DNA from: Helicobacter sp. | GTDB lineage: Bacteria > Campylobacterota > Campylobacteria > Campylobacterales > Helicobacteraceae | Direction of reading: 5' to 3' | Assembly: GCA_022511145.1 (NCBI GenBank) | Contig: JAFLSC010000006.1 | Location: 1-64,000 of the forward strand | DNA: 64,000 bases | Part shown: in pieces, positions 9,661 to 18,122 of the stretch | Numbering within the stretch: position 1 is the stretch's first letter | Layout of the letters: every line of letters starts with the position of its first letter | Notes under the pieces: generated by a model | Seen by the model: the letters and a program-made list of their open reading frames with translations, nothing else | Told to the model about the DNA's origin: nothing | The model's database searches: none | Made by a program: the position numbers and the translations under genes

Positions 9661-10248
9661 TCAAAAAAGTTGCTGCAAATTTTTGGCAATAGTCTTTTCA
9701 TCTAAATCTTCAAGATTCTTGTTTTTGAGAAATTCAAGCGTTGTTAGCAATCTGTCTTTAGGCATATAGCCGGGATAAATGAATAAAACTTTACCGCTTG
9801 GAGAGAGAAAAACTAAAGTGGGTGTGGGCTTGATATTGTAATTTTGTGCTAGCTGATGGGTGGGAATAGGGTCTTTTAAAAAATCAATCTGATGATTTTT
9901 AGAATAACTGATATTGATATAATAAGAGGAATAATCATTTTTAAGGTATTCTTTGATAGCGGAATTGTCTTTAATGAGCTTTTTTAACTCATCACAATAA
10001 ATGCAACCATTTGCACCAAAAACCAAAAAGTAAGGCTTATCTTGGGTTGTGATTTTGGCAGTATCCAAAAACACATCGGCAACTTCTTCGTAGGATTTTC
10101 TATCAATATTATTCATTGCCTCAATATCTTTTTGTGTTGTGCTTGTCCCTTTTGAAATAATGCTAGAATCCGCCTCTTTTTCACAGCCTGTTAGGATTAT
10201 TGCAAAGATTAAGATAAAAATTGATGAGATAAATAAAGAAAGTTTCAT
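9661..10248 (-). CDS. Thioredoxin-fold lipoprotein
   Basis: A 195-aa exported lipoprotein with a thioredoxin-like domain. From the chosen start the N-terminus is MKLSLFISSIFILIFAIILTGCEKE, a signal peptide with an LTGC lipobox. The redox site GANGCIYCDELK (CxxC) lies in the first half of the mature protein, and KPTPTLVFLSPSGKVLF supplies the cis-proline strand. It resembles SoxW/DsbD-gamma type periplasmic reductases. It lies next to ccsBA on the same strand, which fits a role in keeping apocytochrome c haem-binding cysteines reduced, but that is inference. The ATG at 10248 follows AAGGGAA; a longer start at 10266 is less likely. Confidence 0.8.
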   Translation of the reverse strand: MKLSLFISSIFILIFAIILTGCEKEADSSIISKGTSTTQKDIEAMNNIDRKSYEEVADVFLDTAKITTQDKPYFLVFGANGCIYCDELKKLIKDNSAIKEYLKNDYSSYYINISYSKNHQIDFLKDPIPTHQLAQNYNIKPTPTLVFLSPSGKVLFIYPGYMPKDRLLTTLEFLKNKNLEDLDEKTIAKNLQQLF

Positions 10249-10693
10249 TGATTTTCCCTTGTTCATATATTAATGAAATTAAAATTTAAAACCACAAAGC
10301 TTTATTATACAAAAAAATTATTAAAGAATTCCTTTTGTCATTGCAGCTCTTTCCTTTCATCATTACGATTTTCCCCCTAGTCATCACAACTCTTTTCTTT
10401 TCCCGTCATTGCAAGACTTTGCCGAAGCAATCTAAAAAAACCAATAATCTAAAATCCAACCTCAAAAAATAAAAATGCAGAGATTCAGGGTAACAGCTGA
10501 AATAATCTAAATCTAAAAAACACAAAATCTTTTGAGGTTGCCAAGAAAATTCTAACGAATTTTCTTGTGATGACGAAGCAAATATTGCCTTAAACCTCTT
10601 GTAGGGACAAAACAATCTAAAATGAAATTTCAGAGAGATTATTAAATCTTTTGTGATAACAAAACTTAAGTTCTCCTTTGCGTGATAACACTC
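10249..10693. repeat. Intergenic gap with degraded ATTGC/GCAAT repeats
   Basis: No gene is seen between hemH and the thioredoxin-like lipoprotein. The gap holds several imperfect copies of the window's dispersed palindromic repeat: TCATTGCAAGACTTTGCCGA followed by AGCAATCTAA near 10404-10435, and GGTTGCCAAGAAAATTCTAA followed by a TTTTCTTGTGATGACG half near 10536-10576. A further eroded copy lies just past the lipoprotein gene near 9600-9631. Short reading frames here are products of the repeats. Confidence 0.6.
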
Positions 10694-11731
10694 TTACACA
10701 TAATGACAATCTCTTAAAGCCTCATCTGTGAGTTTTAAGATGGCCTTAGCAAAAGTTTGGTTTGCATTGAGGCATTGACAAACACGATAATCACAAATCC
10801 CAATTTCTTGAGCCAAAGCCCTGTATTGGATAGAGAGTTCAAAATCTGTCTCAGAATTATCCATACTAAACGCAATAGGGTAGATGAGTAAATTTTGATT
10901 TTTGTATTTTGGTAAAATATCTTTGAGATTGGGTTCTAGCCATTTTATAGGACCGATTTTGGATTGGTAAGCAGTAGCAATAGATTTGAAATTAAGATTT
11001 TGGGATTGGAGGAGATTTTTTAGAATGGCTACATTTTCTAGGATTTCTTTTTGGTAAGGGTCGCCTTGATTGATGTTTTTTTGAGGTAGGCTGTGGGCTG
11101 AAAAAACAAGATGAAAATCCTCTGCCTTGCTTTCTTTTAGACTCTCACAAATCCTCTCTATGATAGCTTGATTGTAGTTTAAATCCTCAAAATAATGCGG
11201 AATATAGGTTATTTTTGGGGTATAATTTGCTTTTTTTAGAGCTTGGATAAAGTCTTCATAAGAGGATTTTATCGTTGTGTGGCTATAATGAGGGTAGAGG
11301 CTAAAAAGCACAAGATTTTCAATACCCTTGTTTTTAAGCTCTTTGGCGACATCAAAAGCAAAAGGGGGCGTATAACGCATAGCATAAGTGTAAAAGTAGG
11401 AGGAATCGAGTGATTCTAAGATTTTGCACAAATTAAAAGTATGCATAACAAGGGGTGATTTTCCCCCGATTTGTTGATAATTATGCTGGGCTTCCTCAAG
11501 ACGTTTGTTGGTAATAAAACTCGCGAGGAGTGAGCGAAAGAAATCGCTTTTTATAGGTAAAATCAAAGGGTCATTAAACATATTTTGTAAAAACATTTTA
11601 ACTTCACTAAGGCTATTTGGACCGCCCATATTAAGCAAGACAATGGCTTTTTTAGGATTTTGAGAGTGATGAGTGGGGTTGTTTAAGTTGTCTGCTAGAT
11701 TTTGTGATTGGGTTTCTTGATAAGATGCCAT
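10694..11731 (-). CDS. hemH: Ferrochelatase
   Basis: Inserts ferrous iron into protoporphyrin IX, the last step of haem synthesis. The 345-aa sequence has KKAIVLLNMGGPNSLSEVK near the N-terminus, the mid-protein LVLFSLYPHYSHTT strand, the catalytic-histidine motif FSAHSLPQKNINQGDPY and the acidic NSETDFELSIQY region. A hydrophilic 30-residue extension precedes the conserved start, as in other Helicobacter HemH proteins. Its ATG overlaps the csd4 stop codon by one base (TAATG), so translation is coupled. Haem supply fits the nearby cytochrome c maturation genes. Confidence 0.96.
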   Translation of the reverse strand: MASYQETQSQNLADNLNNPTHHSQNPKKAIVLLNMGGPNSLSEVKMFLQNMFNDPLILPIKSDFFRSLLASFITNKRLEEAQHNYQQIGGKSPLVMHTFNLCKILESLDSSYFYTYAMRYTPPFAFDVAKELKNKGIENLVLFSLYPHYSHTTIKSSYEDFIQALKKANYTPKITYIPHYFEDLNYNQAIIERICESLKESKAEDFHLVFSAHSLPQKNINQGDPYQKEILENVAILKNLLQSQNLNFKSIATAYQSKIGPIKWLEPNLKDILPKYKNQNLLIYPIAFSMDNSETDFELSIQYRALAQEIGICDYRVCQCLNANQTFAKAILKLTDEALRDCHYV

Positions 11732-13095
11732 TAAGGTGCCTTTGCATTAACCATTCCACAAAAATTTTTCCCCTCATAAGCTTCAATCCTAAAAATCTTT
11801 TTTGCTCTATCAAGAGAATAATTGGTGCTGATTTCTTGGGTTGGCACGTAGAGATTATGCTCGCTAATGATGCCTTTTTTAGCATAACCGATGATATTGA
11901 TACGCACACCTTTTTGCTCTTTAACCAAAAAGCCTTTGTCATAATCTATGGTTTCTCCAAATTTTACAAACTCTGCTTCTTTTTTGTCTCTTTCTATCCA
12001 AATCCCATCAACACTGCAATTCATTGCAAAATAATCAGGTTTAAGAGTTGCAATTTTCTTATGCCCGATATAGATTTCTTCGCCGATTTTGGTTGTCTTA
12101 ATGCGTCCTAGTGGGTGGGAGAATTCGTATTTATTGTCTTTAGGTTTTAGGGGTGTGAAGTTAATAACACTCCGCAAATCACTAAGACTAAGCGTAATAT
12201 TATCATTGATTTTTAAATCCCCATAATCTTTAATGCGTTTATTAACTTCCTCTCGTGTAATCTCAAAATCCCTTTGGTAACTAATCCCTAAAACTTCCAT
12301 TAAGGCTTCAATAGAGATGAGCTGATAATACACCTTGAGGTCTTCTTCTTTGATATTTTTGCTTGTTTCAATGGCTAAGGCGGGTTTTAAATGTGTAATA
12401 GCAAAGAAAGTCAAAGAGTTTTGCTGTTCCTCATCTTTGATTCTTGTCTCGGTGTTTCTTATCCCAAAAATATGAAAATCATAATGCAAATGCCCATTAT
12501 TGAGCTTTATTTCAATCTGTTTAGCGATTTCATCTAAATTCCCAAAACGCACACTATCAAGCGTCTTTTGGTCTATCACATAGGTTTGCCCCCACGCACG
12601 AGGATTGAATATAGCATTTTCCCATTTTTCACGATAAAATCCGTGCCCATCGTGTAGATTGATAATAAAATCTACCTTCTCATCAGTAATCATTTTTTTG
12701 ATTTGAGCAACATTATCAAAATCTGGGTCATTAGGAGCGATTTTAGCAAATTTGCGGTTCATATCTTTATAAACCCCTCGTTTTAGGGCTAAGATACTAT
12801 CAGGGTTGAGGTTGGGGACAACAATCACATTGCCCTTTTTAATCGTATAATGCTGTGCTAAAATCGCAGGAGCAAGAAAGCCTCCGGGTTCATCGCCGTG
12901 AATACCGCCAATTACAAGCAAAGTAGGTCCTTCTTCCTCACCTTTAAGTTCATAATGCTTAAAAGGTGTATTTTTAGAGGCAATAGGAGTTTTGGGGCTA
13001 GAGCCTTTGGAAGCATTAGGAGTTTTAGGAGCACTTAAGCCTAAGCTTACCAAACAAAAGAGCAAGATTAAAGTTTTAAAAATCTGTTTTATCAT
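11731..13095 (-). CDS. csd4: Csd4/Pgp1-type peptidoglycan D,L-carboxypeptidase
   Basis: Periplasmic zinc carboxypeptidase (M14-like) that trims peptidoglycan tripeptides to dipeptides and is needed for helical cell shape (Csd4 in H. pylori, Pgp1 in C. jejuni). The 454-aa protein has a signal peptide (residues 1-22), a duplicated PKTPxASK spacer, then the catalytic domain with GGIHGDEPGGF (His66 and Glu69) and NLHDGHGF (His148) as likely zinc ligands. I recall H. pylori Csd4 using Gln at the first position; here it is the canonical His. The C-terminal half holds the regulatory domains. It is translationally coupled to hemH and follows gapA. Confidence 0.88.
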   Translation of the reverse strand: MIKQIFKTLILLFCLVSLGLSAPKTPNASKGSSPKTPIASKNTPFKHYELKGEEEGPTLLVIGGIHGDEPGGFLAPAILAQHYTIKKGNVIVVPNLNPDSILALKRGVYKDMNRKFAKIAPNDPDFDNVAQIKKMITDEKVDFIINLHDGHGFYREKWENAIFNPRAWGQTYVIDQKTLDSVRFGNLDEIAKQIEIKLNNGHLHYDFHIFGIRNTETRIKDEEQQNSLTFFAITHLKPALAIETSKNIKEEDLKVYYQLISIEALMEVLGISYQRDFEITREEVNKRIKDYGDLKINDNITLSLSDLRSVINFTPLKPKDNKYEFSHPLGRIKTTKIGEEIYIGHKKIATLKPDYFAMNCSVDGIWIERDKKEAEFVKFGETIDYDKGFLVKEQKGVRINIIGYAKKGIISEHNLYVPTQEISTNYSLDRAKKIFRIEAYEGKNFCGMVNAKAP

Positions 13096-13109
13096 TTGTT
13101 TTCCTCACA

Positions 13110-14114
13110 TTATTGCATAATATATTGTGCCATCTCAAGGATTCGGTTGGAATAACCCCATTCATTATCATACCAAGCCATAATCTTTGCCATATTATCC
13201 CCCAAAACAAAGGTTAAATCACTCGCTACAATCCCGCTTAAAGAACTATTGAGAAAATCGCTAGAGACACCATATTGACAATCTACACCTAAGATACCTT
13301 TGAGTTGATTTTTTGAGGCTTGTAAGAAAATTTCATTGATTGCTTCCTCTGTTGTTTTTTGCTCCAAATTAACATTTAAATCTACCATTGAAACATTTGG
13401 GAGTGGCACACGCACACTATGTCCGTGCAATCGTCCTTTCATCTTAGGCAAAACTAAATGCAAGGCTTTTGCTGCCCCTGTGGTTGTGGGAATCATATTA
13501 ATCCCCGCTGCTCTAGAGCGTCTTAAATCACCTTTTTTGTGAGCCACATCTAAAAGATTTTGGTCATTAGTATAGCTATGAATGGTGGTTAAAATCCCTT
13601 TTTCTACACCAAAAGCCTCATCTAAAAGCATTACAATAGGAGCTAGACAATTTGTCGTGCAGCTAGCATTAGAGATGATTTGCTCTCCTCCATAAAGATG
13701 ATGATTGACACCTAAGACAAAAGTTGGGGTATCATCTCTAGCAGGAGCAGAGAAAATAACGCGTTTAGCTCCTTTTTGCAAATGAGATTTAACAATGCTT
13801 TGTTCTAAAAACAAACCGCTTGCCTCAATCACTATATCAGCCCCTTTAATATCAATACTAGAGGGTTCCTTGCAGGCACTAAAAGGGATTTCTTGTGTAT
13901 TGAAGCGATAAAGATTTTCGTTGATTTTTTCAATACAAAAGGATTCACAGGTATGCACAGAATCGTGTCCAAATAAATAAGCCAATATTTCGGGATTTGC
14001 TAAATCATTAATCCCCACAATCTCAAAAGTATCACTCTTAGAAGTAAGAGCTACACGCATAATGCAGCGTCCAATTCGTCCAAATCCGTTGATAAAAATC
14101 TTAATTTTTTGCAT
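13110..14114 (-). CDS. gapA: Glyceraldehyde-3-phosphate dehydrogenase
   Basis: Interconverts glyceraldehyde 3-phosphate and 1,3-bisphosphoglycerate with NAD(P). The 334-aa sequence starts with the nucleotide-binding FINGFGRIGR and carries the catalytic cysteine in SNASCTTNCLAP near residue 150, the TTIHSYTNDQ segment and the C-terminal WYDNEWGYSNR. It opens the minus-strand gapA-csd4-hemH group and is divergent from the BI-1 gene, with back-to-back -10 boxes in between. Confidence 0.97.
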   Translation of the reverse strand: MQKIKIFINGFGRIGRCIMRVALTSKSDTFEIVGINDLANPEILAYLFGHDSVHTCESFCIEKINENLYRFNTQEIPFSACKEPSSIDIKGADIVIEASGLFLEQSIVKSHLQKGAKRVIFSAPARDDTPTFVLGVNHHLYGGEQIISNASCTTNCLAPIVMLLDEAFGVEKGILTTIHSYTNDQNLLDVAHKKGDLRRSRAAGINMIPTTTGAAKALHLVLPKMKGRLHGHSVRVPLPNVSMVDLNVNLEQKTTEEAINEIFLQASKNQLKGILGVDCQYGVSSDFLNSSLSGIVASDLTFVLGDNMAKIMAWYDNEWGYSNRILEMAQYIMQ

Positions 14115-14157
14115 TATTTTTTCCTTAAATTCTTTTCTTTCTATTTTAAAAAAGTGG

Positions 14158-14163
14158 ATTATA
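14158..14163 (-). promoter_or_regulatory. Candidate -10 box for gapA
   Basis: TATAAT on the minus strand, about 45 bp upstream of the gapA ATG and preceded by TGT. It faces away from the matching plus-strand box at 14208. Confidence 0.55.
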
Positions 14164-14207
14164 ACACATTATCGCACAATTTATTTGCTCTTTTTGTAGA
14201 TTTTAGC

Positions 14208-14213
14208 TATAAT
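14208..14213 (+). promoter_or_regulatory. Candidate -10 box for BI-1 gene
   Basis: TATAAT preceded by TTTTAGC on the plus strand, about 32 bp upstream of the BI-1 ATG; the extended T-rich upstream region fits a sigma-70 promoter of this phylum. Confidence 0.6.
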
Positions 14214-14244
14214 TCTAGCCCAAATTTCAAAATAAGGATACAAA

Positions 14245-14973
14245 ATGGCGTTATATGATAGAAAACCCATAGGCAACAATGCGGAGAATTTCAGCAATTA
14301 TGATACACAATATTCTGAAAACAGCCTTGCTCAAAATGACATTGCTCTTGTTAGTTTTGTAAAACAAACTTATCAGCTTTTTGCAGCTTCACTTCTTGCA
14401 GCGACTGCAGGAGCGTTCGTTGGAGTGAGTTCATTAGGGGATATGATTTCACAATATTATATCGGTTTTGTTATTTTAGAGTTTGTTTTGCTTTTTGGCT
14501 TGATTTTCGCCAAATCAAAACCCGGGCTTAATCTCATCTTGCTTTTTGGTTTCACTTTTATAACCGGACTCACTCTTACTCCAATCCTTAGCAGAACTTT
14601 AGGCTTACCCGGTGGTGCAAATATCATTGCTCAAGCATTTTTACTTACCACAGCGATTTTTGGGGTTATGAGTATTTTTGCTCTCCGCACTAAAAAAGAT
14701 TTAGCCAATATGGGGAAAATGTTATTTATCTCTCTTATTGTTGTTGTTATTGGTTCTTTAATTAACCTCTTTTTAGGGAATCCAATCTTACAAGTTGTCA
14801 TTGCAGGAGCAGGAGCGATTTTATTTAGCCTCTTTATTGCTTATGATACTCAAAATATTGTGCGAGGACTTTATGATAGCCCTATAACTGCGGCTGTTAA
14901 TCTCTATTTAGATTTTCTCAATCTCTTTATTTCGCTTTTACAAATCCTTGGAATTTTCAGCTCAAGAGATTAA
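14245..14973 (+). CDS. BI-1/YccA family inner-membrane protein
   Basis: A 242-aa member of the Bax inhibitor-1 (TMBIM, UPF0005) family with about seven transmembrane segments after a 40-residue cytoplasmic N-terminus. The family signature near the end, LFSLFIAYDTQNIVRG, carries the conserved Asp of the pH/calcium-sensing pair, and YLDFLNLFISLLQIL is the usual last helix. Bacterial members include YccA, an FtsH modulator, and YetJ, a pH-sensitive calcium channel; which applies here is unknown. Its 3' end overlaps the following gene by 26 bp. Confidence 0.9.
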   Translation: MALYDRKPIGNNAENFSNYDTQYSENSLAQNDIALVSFVKQTYQLFAASLLAATAGAFVGVSSLGDMISQYYIGFVILEFVLLFGLIFAKSKPGLNLILLFGFTFITGLTLTPILSRTLGLPGGANIIAQAFLLTTAIFGVMSIFALRTKKDLANMGKMLFISLIVVVIGSLINLFLGNPILQVVIAGAGAILFSLFIAYDTQNIVRGLYDSPITAAVNLYLDFLNLFISLLQILGIFSSRD

Positions 14974-15403
14974 AACAACGCTTAATCACTCTAGTGATTT
15001 GGCACACCCAACCTTACGCATTATTGATGCCAATCTTAATCGCTTAAGGGAGGGGATTCGCGTTTTAGAAGATATTTGTCGCTATGAGTATAATCACTCA
15101 CATTTTGCTTACACTCTTAAAGAACTGCGTCATCGCTGCAAACTTGACTTAATCCAAACGCTTTTAGAATCAAGGGATTCTTTGAATGATGTTTTGCGAG
15201 AATCCACACCTAATGAAATGGAAAGAGCGGATTTAAAAAGTATCGTGATTGCTAATTTCAAACGCACTCAAGAATCCTCACGCGTTTTAGAGGAGATTTT
15301 AAAACTTCACAATCCCCAAGATTCCAACAATTTCAAAGCCATTCGCTACCAACTCTATACTTTAGAGAAAGAAATTTTTGCTCTTTTTATCAATCAAAAC
15401 TAA
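14948..15403 (+). CDS. ThiD2-like stand-alone domain protein
   Basis: A 151-aa helical protein with LRIIDANLNRLREGIRVLEDICR, RHRCKL and an ANFKRTQESSRVLEEILK segment. This pattern matches the ThiD2 domain, an alternative hydroxymethylpyrimidine-phosphate kinase domain often fused to ThiE; here it stands alone. It would act in thiamine synthesis, but no other thi gene is in the window. The start is uncertain: the best-placed initiator is a TTG at 14948 inside the BI-1 gene without a clear ribosome site, so translational coupling is probable. Confidence 0.7.
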   Translation: MEFSAQEIKTTLNHSSDLAHPTLRIIDANLNRLREGIRVLEDICRYEYNHSHFAYTLKELRHRCKLDLIQTLLESRDSLNDVLRESTPNEMERADLKSIVIANFKRTQESSRVLEEILKLHNPQDSNNFKAIRYQLYTLEKEIFALFINQN

Positions 15404-15476
15404 ACAACCTTTCATTTTATTCAAAAGCATTGAGCTATCACAAAGATAATGCAAAGAAACTTCTAAAGAATTTGCA

Positions 15477-16665
15477 TTACACTTTTGCTTTTTTGATGAC
15501 TTCATTGACAAAATCATTGATTTCTTTAGAGGCTTTGGGGGTTAAAGGATTAGATTTATAATCATCATAAGCTTTTTTTGCTTGTCTGCTTTCTAAAGTT
15601 TGGCTCTCTAAAGTTTGACTTCCAAAATCTTGTTTTGTTTGTGTGTTTTCCAAAGTTTGATTTCTTTCTTGCTCTTGTTTGTCTTTTTGGTCTGCAATAG
15701 CAAATAACGCCTCTAATGCCTTTAAGTTATAGCCGTGTTTATAGTCAAAAACAAGAGGGTTATCAAGGAATCTGATTTGAACTGCCCAATCATTTAAGAG
15801 AAATTCCCTATCCCAAGAAATAATAGCATCACCTAGTTGGAAAGAATTACCTAAGCATCCGCCTTGTTTTAAACCATAGACTTGCACAATTTCTAAAGCA
15901 CTCTCAATCTTGCTTTTTTGCTCATAACTTAGCATATCAAGCATACCAAATCTATCTGCAATATAAAAAAAGTTGCCAATGCCTTCTACCAAAAAACTGG
16001 ATTCGCACATATAACCGCTCATAATATCACGGAAATCATTTAACTTTTTAATATCATTAAGATTATTAGGGTCTATTCCTTTTTTTAAACCAGAGAGAGC
16101 CTCTAGGGCTTTATCTCTTTTGTCCATATATAATTCTGAAGGTGTTGAGAAGTTATAATAATGTCCACTTTGTGATGAATAATAAAAAAATAGAGCTTGA
16201 AACTCTCGACTATTTTCATCTTGCTTAATCCCCTCTATTAAGACTGCTTCCATTTGCTTAGATAAAAAGTCCAAATCCCTAAAAAAATCATTTTCTTGTG
16301 GTATAGGTTTATTTGCAAGTTTTTCTGATAGTTCAGATAGGGAATAAGAATTAGCTAATTTTTTGCCTAAATCAGTTGGAAGACTAATAAGGCTCCAATC
16401 AAGTAACAATTCATCATAATTGTTTATCATATCATCTAATTTTTGCTTTGCTTCACTATCACTTAAAAGCTTTGAATTTTCTTTGCTATTTTGTGTTATT
16501 TCCTCATTACTTAGTGCTTCTGTTTGTGAAGTTGATACTTGTTTTTTCAGATTCTGTTTTTGTGAGATTAGTTAGCCTAAAATCTTGCGTTAATTTAGAA
16601 TCTTGATTTGTCGCTTTAGAATAGTTAGAATAAAAACTTGAATAATTAGAATTGCTAATTTGCAT
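15477..16665 (-). pseudogene. Frameshifted hypothetical protein
   Basis: One gene read in two frames. From the ATG at 16665 the frame (MQISNSNYSSFYSNYSK...) stops at 16507-16509 after 52 residues. The second frame runs to 15477 and includes a 317-aa open frame. Deleting one A from the A6 run at 16542-16547 (coding strand) joins them smoothly into a protein of about 395 aa with no internal stop. The protein is hydrophilic with no signal peptide, has a Ser/Thr/Gln-rich N-terminus and a region of imperfect QTLESQTLES repeats near the C-terminus. I do not recognise the family. Reversible switching, recent mutation and sequencing error all fit. Confidence 0.75.
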
Positions 16666-16704
16666 TGCTTACCTTTTTGTAAAATTTTACAAAAAGGTAA
16701 GCAA
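16665..16704. promoter_or_regulatory. Perfect 40-bp palindrome over a start codon
   Basis: The 20-base half TTGCTTACCTTTTTGTAAAA is followed directly by its exact reverse complement, with no loop. On the minus strand the palindrome ends on the A of the ATG at 16665 and contains that gene's ribosome site (AAGG then 7 bases then ATG), so in RNA it would hide the site. No T-run follows on either strand, so it does not look like an ordinary intrinsic terminator. Confidence 0.85.
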
Positions 16705-16714
16705 AAAGTATTCC

Positions 16715-16960
16715 TTATTTATTTCTAATCCAGTAATCTTTAGCATCTCCTCTAATTCTACCATTTACTACATCAGCTATATTTTTGTATTGGCTTAATA
16801 ACTTATTGGCATAATAAGAATCAGCAGGTCGGTTATAAACAGGATTGTATTGATTCATTCCGATGATAGAGATACTCACTTGGTTATTCAGATGATTTAA
16901 GGTTGCTTTAACAATGGGTATATACTGACAGTTACCATCATCAACCTTGACATTAATGCT
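16715..16960 (-). pseudogene. Orphan C-terminal fragment of an unknown gene
   Basis: An open minus-strand frame of 81 residues ending with DAKDYWIRNK and a stop, but with an in-frame TAA immediately upstream and no good start. Its composition (VKATLNHLNNQVSISI, NQYNPVYNRPADSYYANKLL) is protein-like rather than random AT-rich sequence. It ends 10 bp before the palindrome. It is probably the tail of a gene whose front has been lost; I do not recognise the family. The remainder up to mogA (16961-17027) holds nothing visible. Confidence 0.5.
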
Positions 16961-17027
16961 TTAAAAAGATTTGTGAAAATGGGGTTTAAAATTACTCAAG
17001 GGTTTTGGATTTTGCTTGGTGCTTAGA

Positions 17028-17558
17028 TTAGGTTTTTGGACGGAAAGCTTGGATAATATCAGAATGAGTTTCAAGATAGGCTGCCCCGATTAAATCAAGA
17101 CAATAGGGGATAGCAGGGAAAACACTATCAAGGCATTCACGAATCGATTTTGGTTTGCCGGGGAGATTGAGGATTAAGGTTTGGTTGCGTATGCCCGCAC
17201 TCTGTCGAGAAAGGATTGCAGTAGGGACATATTTGAGGCTTGTTTGTCTCATTAGTTCGCCAAAGCCCGGAAGCATTTTGGTGCAAACTGCTTGTGTAGC
17301 TTCAGGTGTAACATCTCTTAAAGCAGGTCCTGTGCCACCGGTAGTAATAATCAAATCACAATGCAGATTATCGGAGAGTTCAATAAGATTTTTTTCTATG
17401 GCATCTTTATCATCAGCAATAAGCCGATAGATTTCTTCCCACGGGCTTTTAAGGTATTCTTTGAGAGTTTGGCGGATTGCTGCTCCGGATTTGTCTTCGT
17501 ATTCACCGCGACTTGCCCTATCAGAGAGTGTGAGGATTCCTATTTTGGCTACTTTCAT
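17028..17558 (-). CDS. mogA: Molybdopterin adenylyltransferase MogA
   Basis: Adenylylates molybdopterin before molybdate insertion in cofactor synthesis. The 176-aa sequence has the MogA/MoaB fold: KIGILTLSDRASRGEYEDKSG, the IITTGGTGPALRDVTPEAT phosphate-binding loop, and SRQSAGIRNQTLILNLPGKP. It lies 14 bp after mobB in a minus-strand group moaD-moaE-mobB-mogA, supporting molybdenum-dependent enzymes such as formate dehydrogenase or periplasmic nitrate reductase. Confidence 0.95.
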   Translation of the reverse strand: MKVAKIGILTLSDRASRGEYEDKSGAAIRQTLKEYLKSPWEEIYRLIADDKDAIEKNLIELSDNLHCDLIITTGGTGPALRDVTPEATQAVCTKMLPGFGELMRQTSLKYVPTAILSRQSAGIRNQTLILNLPGKPKSIRECLDSVFPAIPYCLDLIGAAYLETHSDIIQAFRPKT

Positions 17559-17572
17559 TTTAATTCCTTAAT

Positions 17573-18049
17573 TTAGATTTCTTGTAGATTTTGATGAATC
17601 CATTGAAGGATACTTTGGGGATTGTTTATATCAAGGAGGGCGATATTTGGGGGGATATTTTGTAAGCTAGAATCTGTTGCAATCGCTTGGATAAAGGGGA
17701 GAAAACGCGAATCAAAATGCCCTCTTGCTACGCAGATTCTAGGAAGAGGGAGTTCTTTTAAACCCTCAACAAAAAGATAATCATAAGTGGCAAAAAAGCT
17801 TTTAATTTGAGTAATCTCAAGGCTTTTGTGGAATCTTAAAACACTCTGCGTGTTTCCTAATACCGCAATATCTGCTCCACTTTTGTAAAATCTATCGGAA
17901 TCCTTGCCCGGTGTGTCCCAAATAGCTTTGTCTTTAGGGTCGTGCTTGATGATAGCCACGCGTTTGGTAGGACTTAAAAGAAGCGAGAGTTTTTCTATAA
18001 GGGTGGTTTTACCACTATTAGAATTCCCTGTGAAAGCAATCGCATACAT
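17573..18049 (-). CDS. mobB: Molybdopterin-guanine dinucleotide biosynthesis adaptor MobB
   Basis: A small P-loop protein that assists MobA in forming the guanine dinucleotide cofactor. GNSNSGKTTLIEKL is the Walker A motif, IIKHD and DTPGKDSDRFYKSGAD are typical MobB segments. The frame extends upstream to 18172, but that would overlap moaE by 50 bp and add about 40 residues before the conserved start; the ATG at 18049 (MYAIAFTGNSNSGK, 158 aa) matches the usual family N-terminus. Its ribosome site is weak, so the start is only moderately secure. Confidence 0.85.
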   Translation of the reverse strand: MYAIAFTGNSNSGKTTLIEKLSLLLSPTKRVAIIKHDPKDKAIWDTPGKDSDRFYKSGADIAVLGNTQSVLRFHKSLEITQIKSFFATYDYLFVEGLKELPLPRICVARGHFDSRFLPFIQAIATDSSLQNIPPNIALLDINNPQSILQWIHQNLQEI

Positions 18050-18122
18050 TATCGGTAAAATCCCAAACTTGCGTTGTATTTGTGTGAATTTATTTTCATC
18101 AGCAATCCTAGCCAAAGCAAAT

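Noticed and set aside
10406..10615. A 69-aa minus-strand open frame in the gap before hemH
   Set aside because: It is made of the dispersed repeat units, has no ribosome site and no protein-like features.
16665..16704. The 40-bp palindrome as an ordinary intrinsic terminator
   Set aside because: No T-run follows on either strand and its arm contains a ribosome site ending on a start codon.
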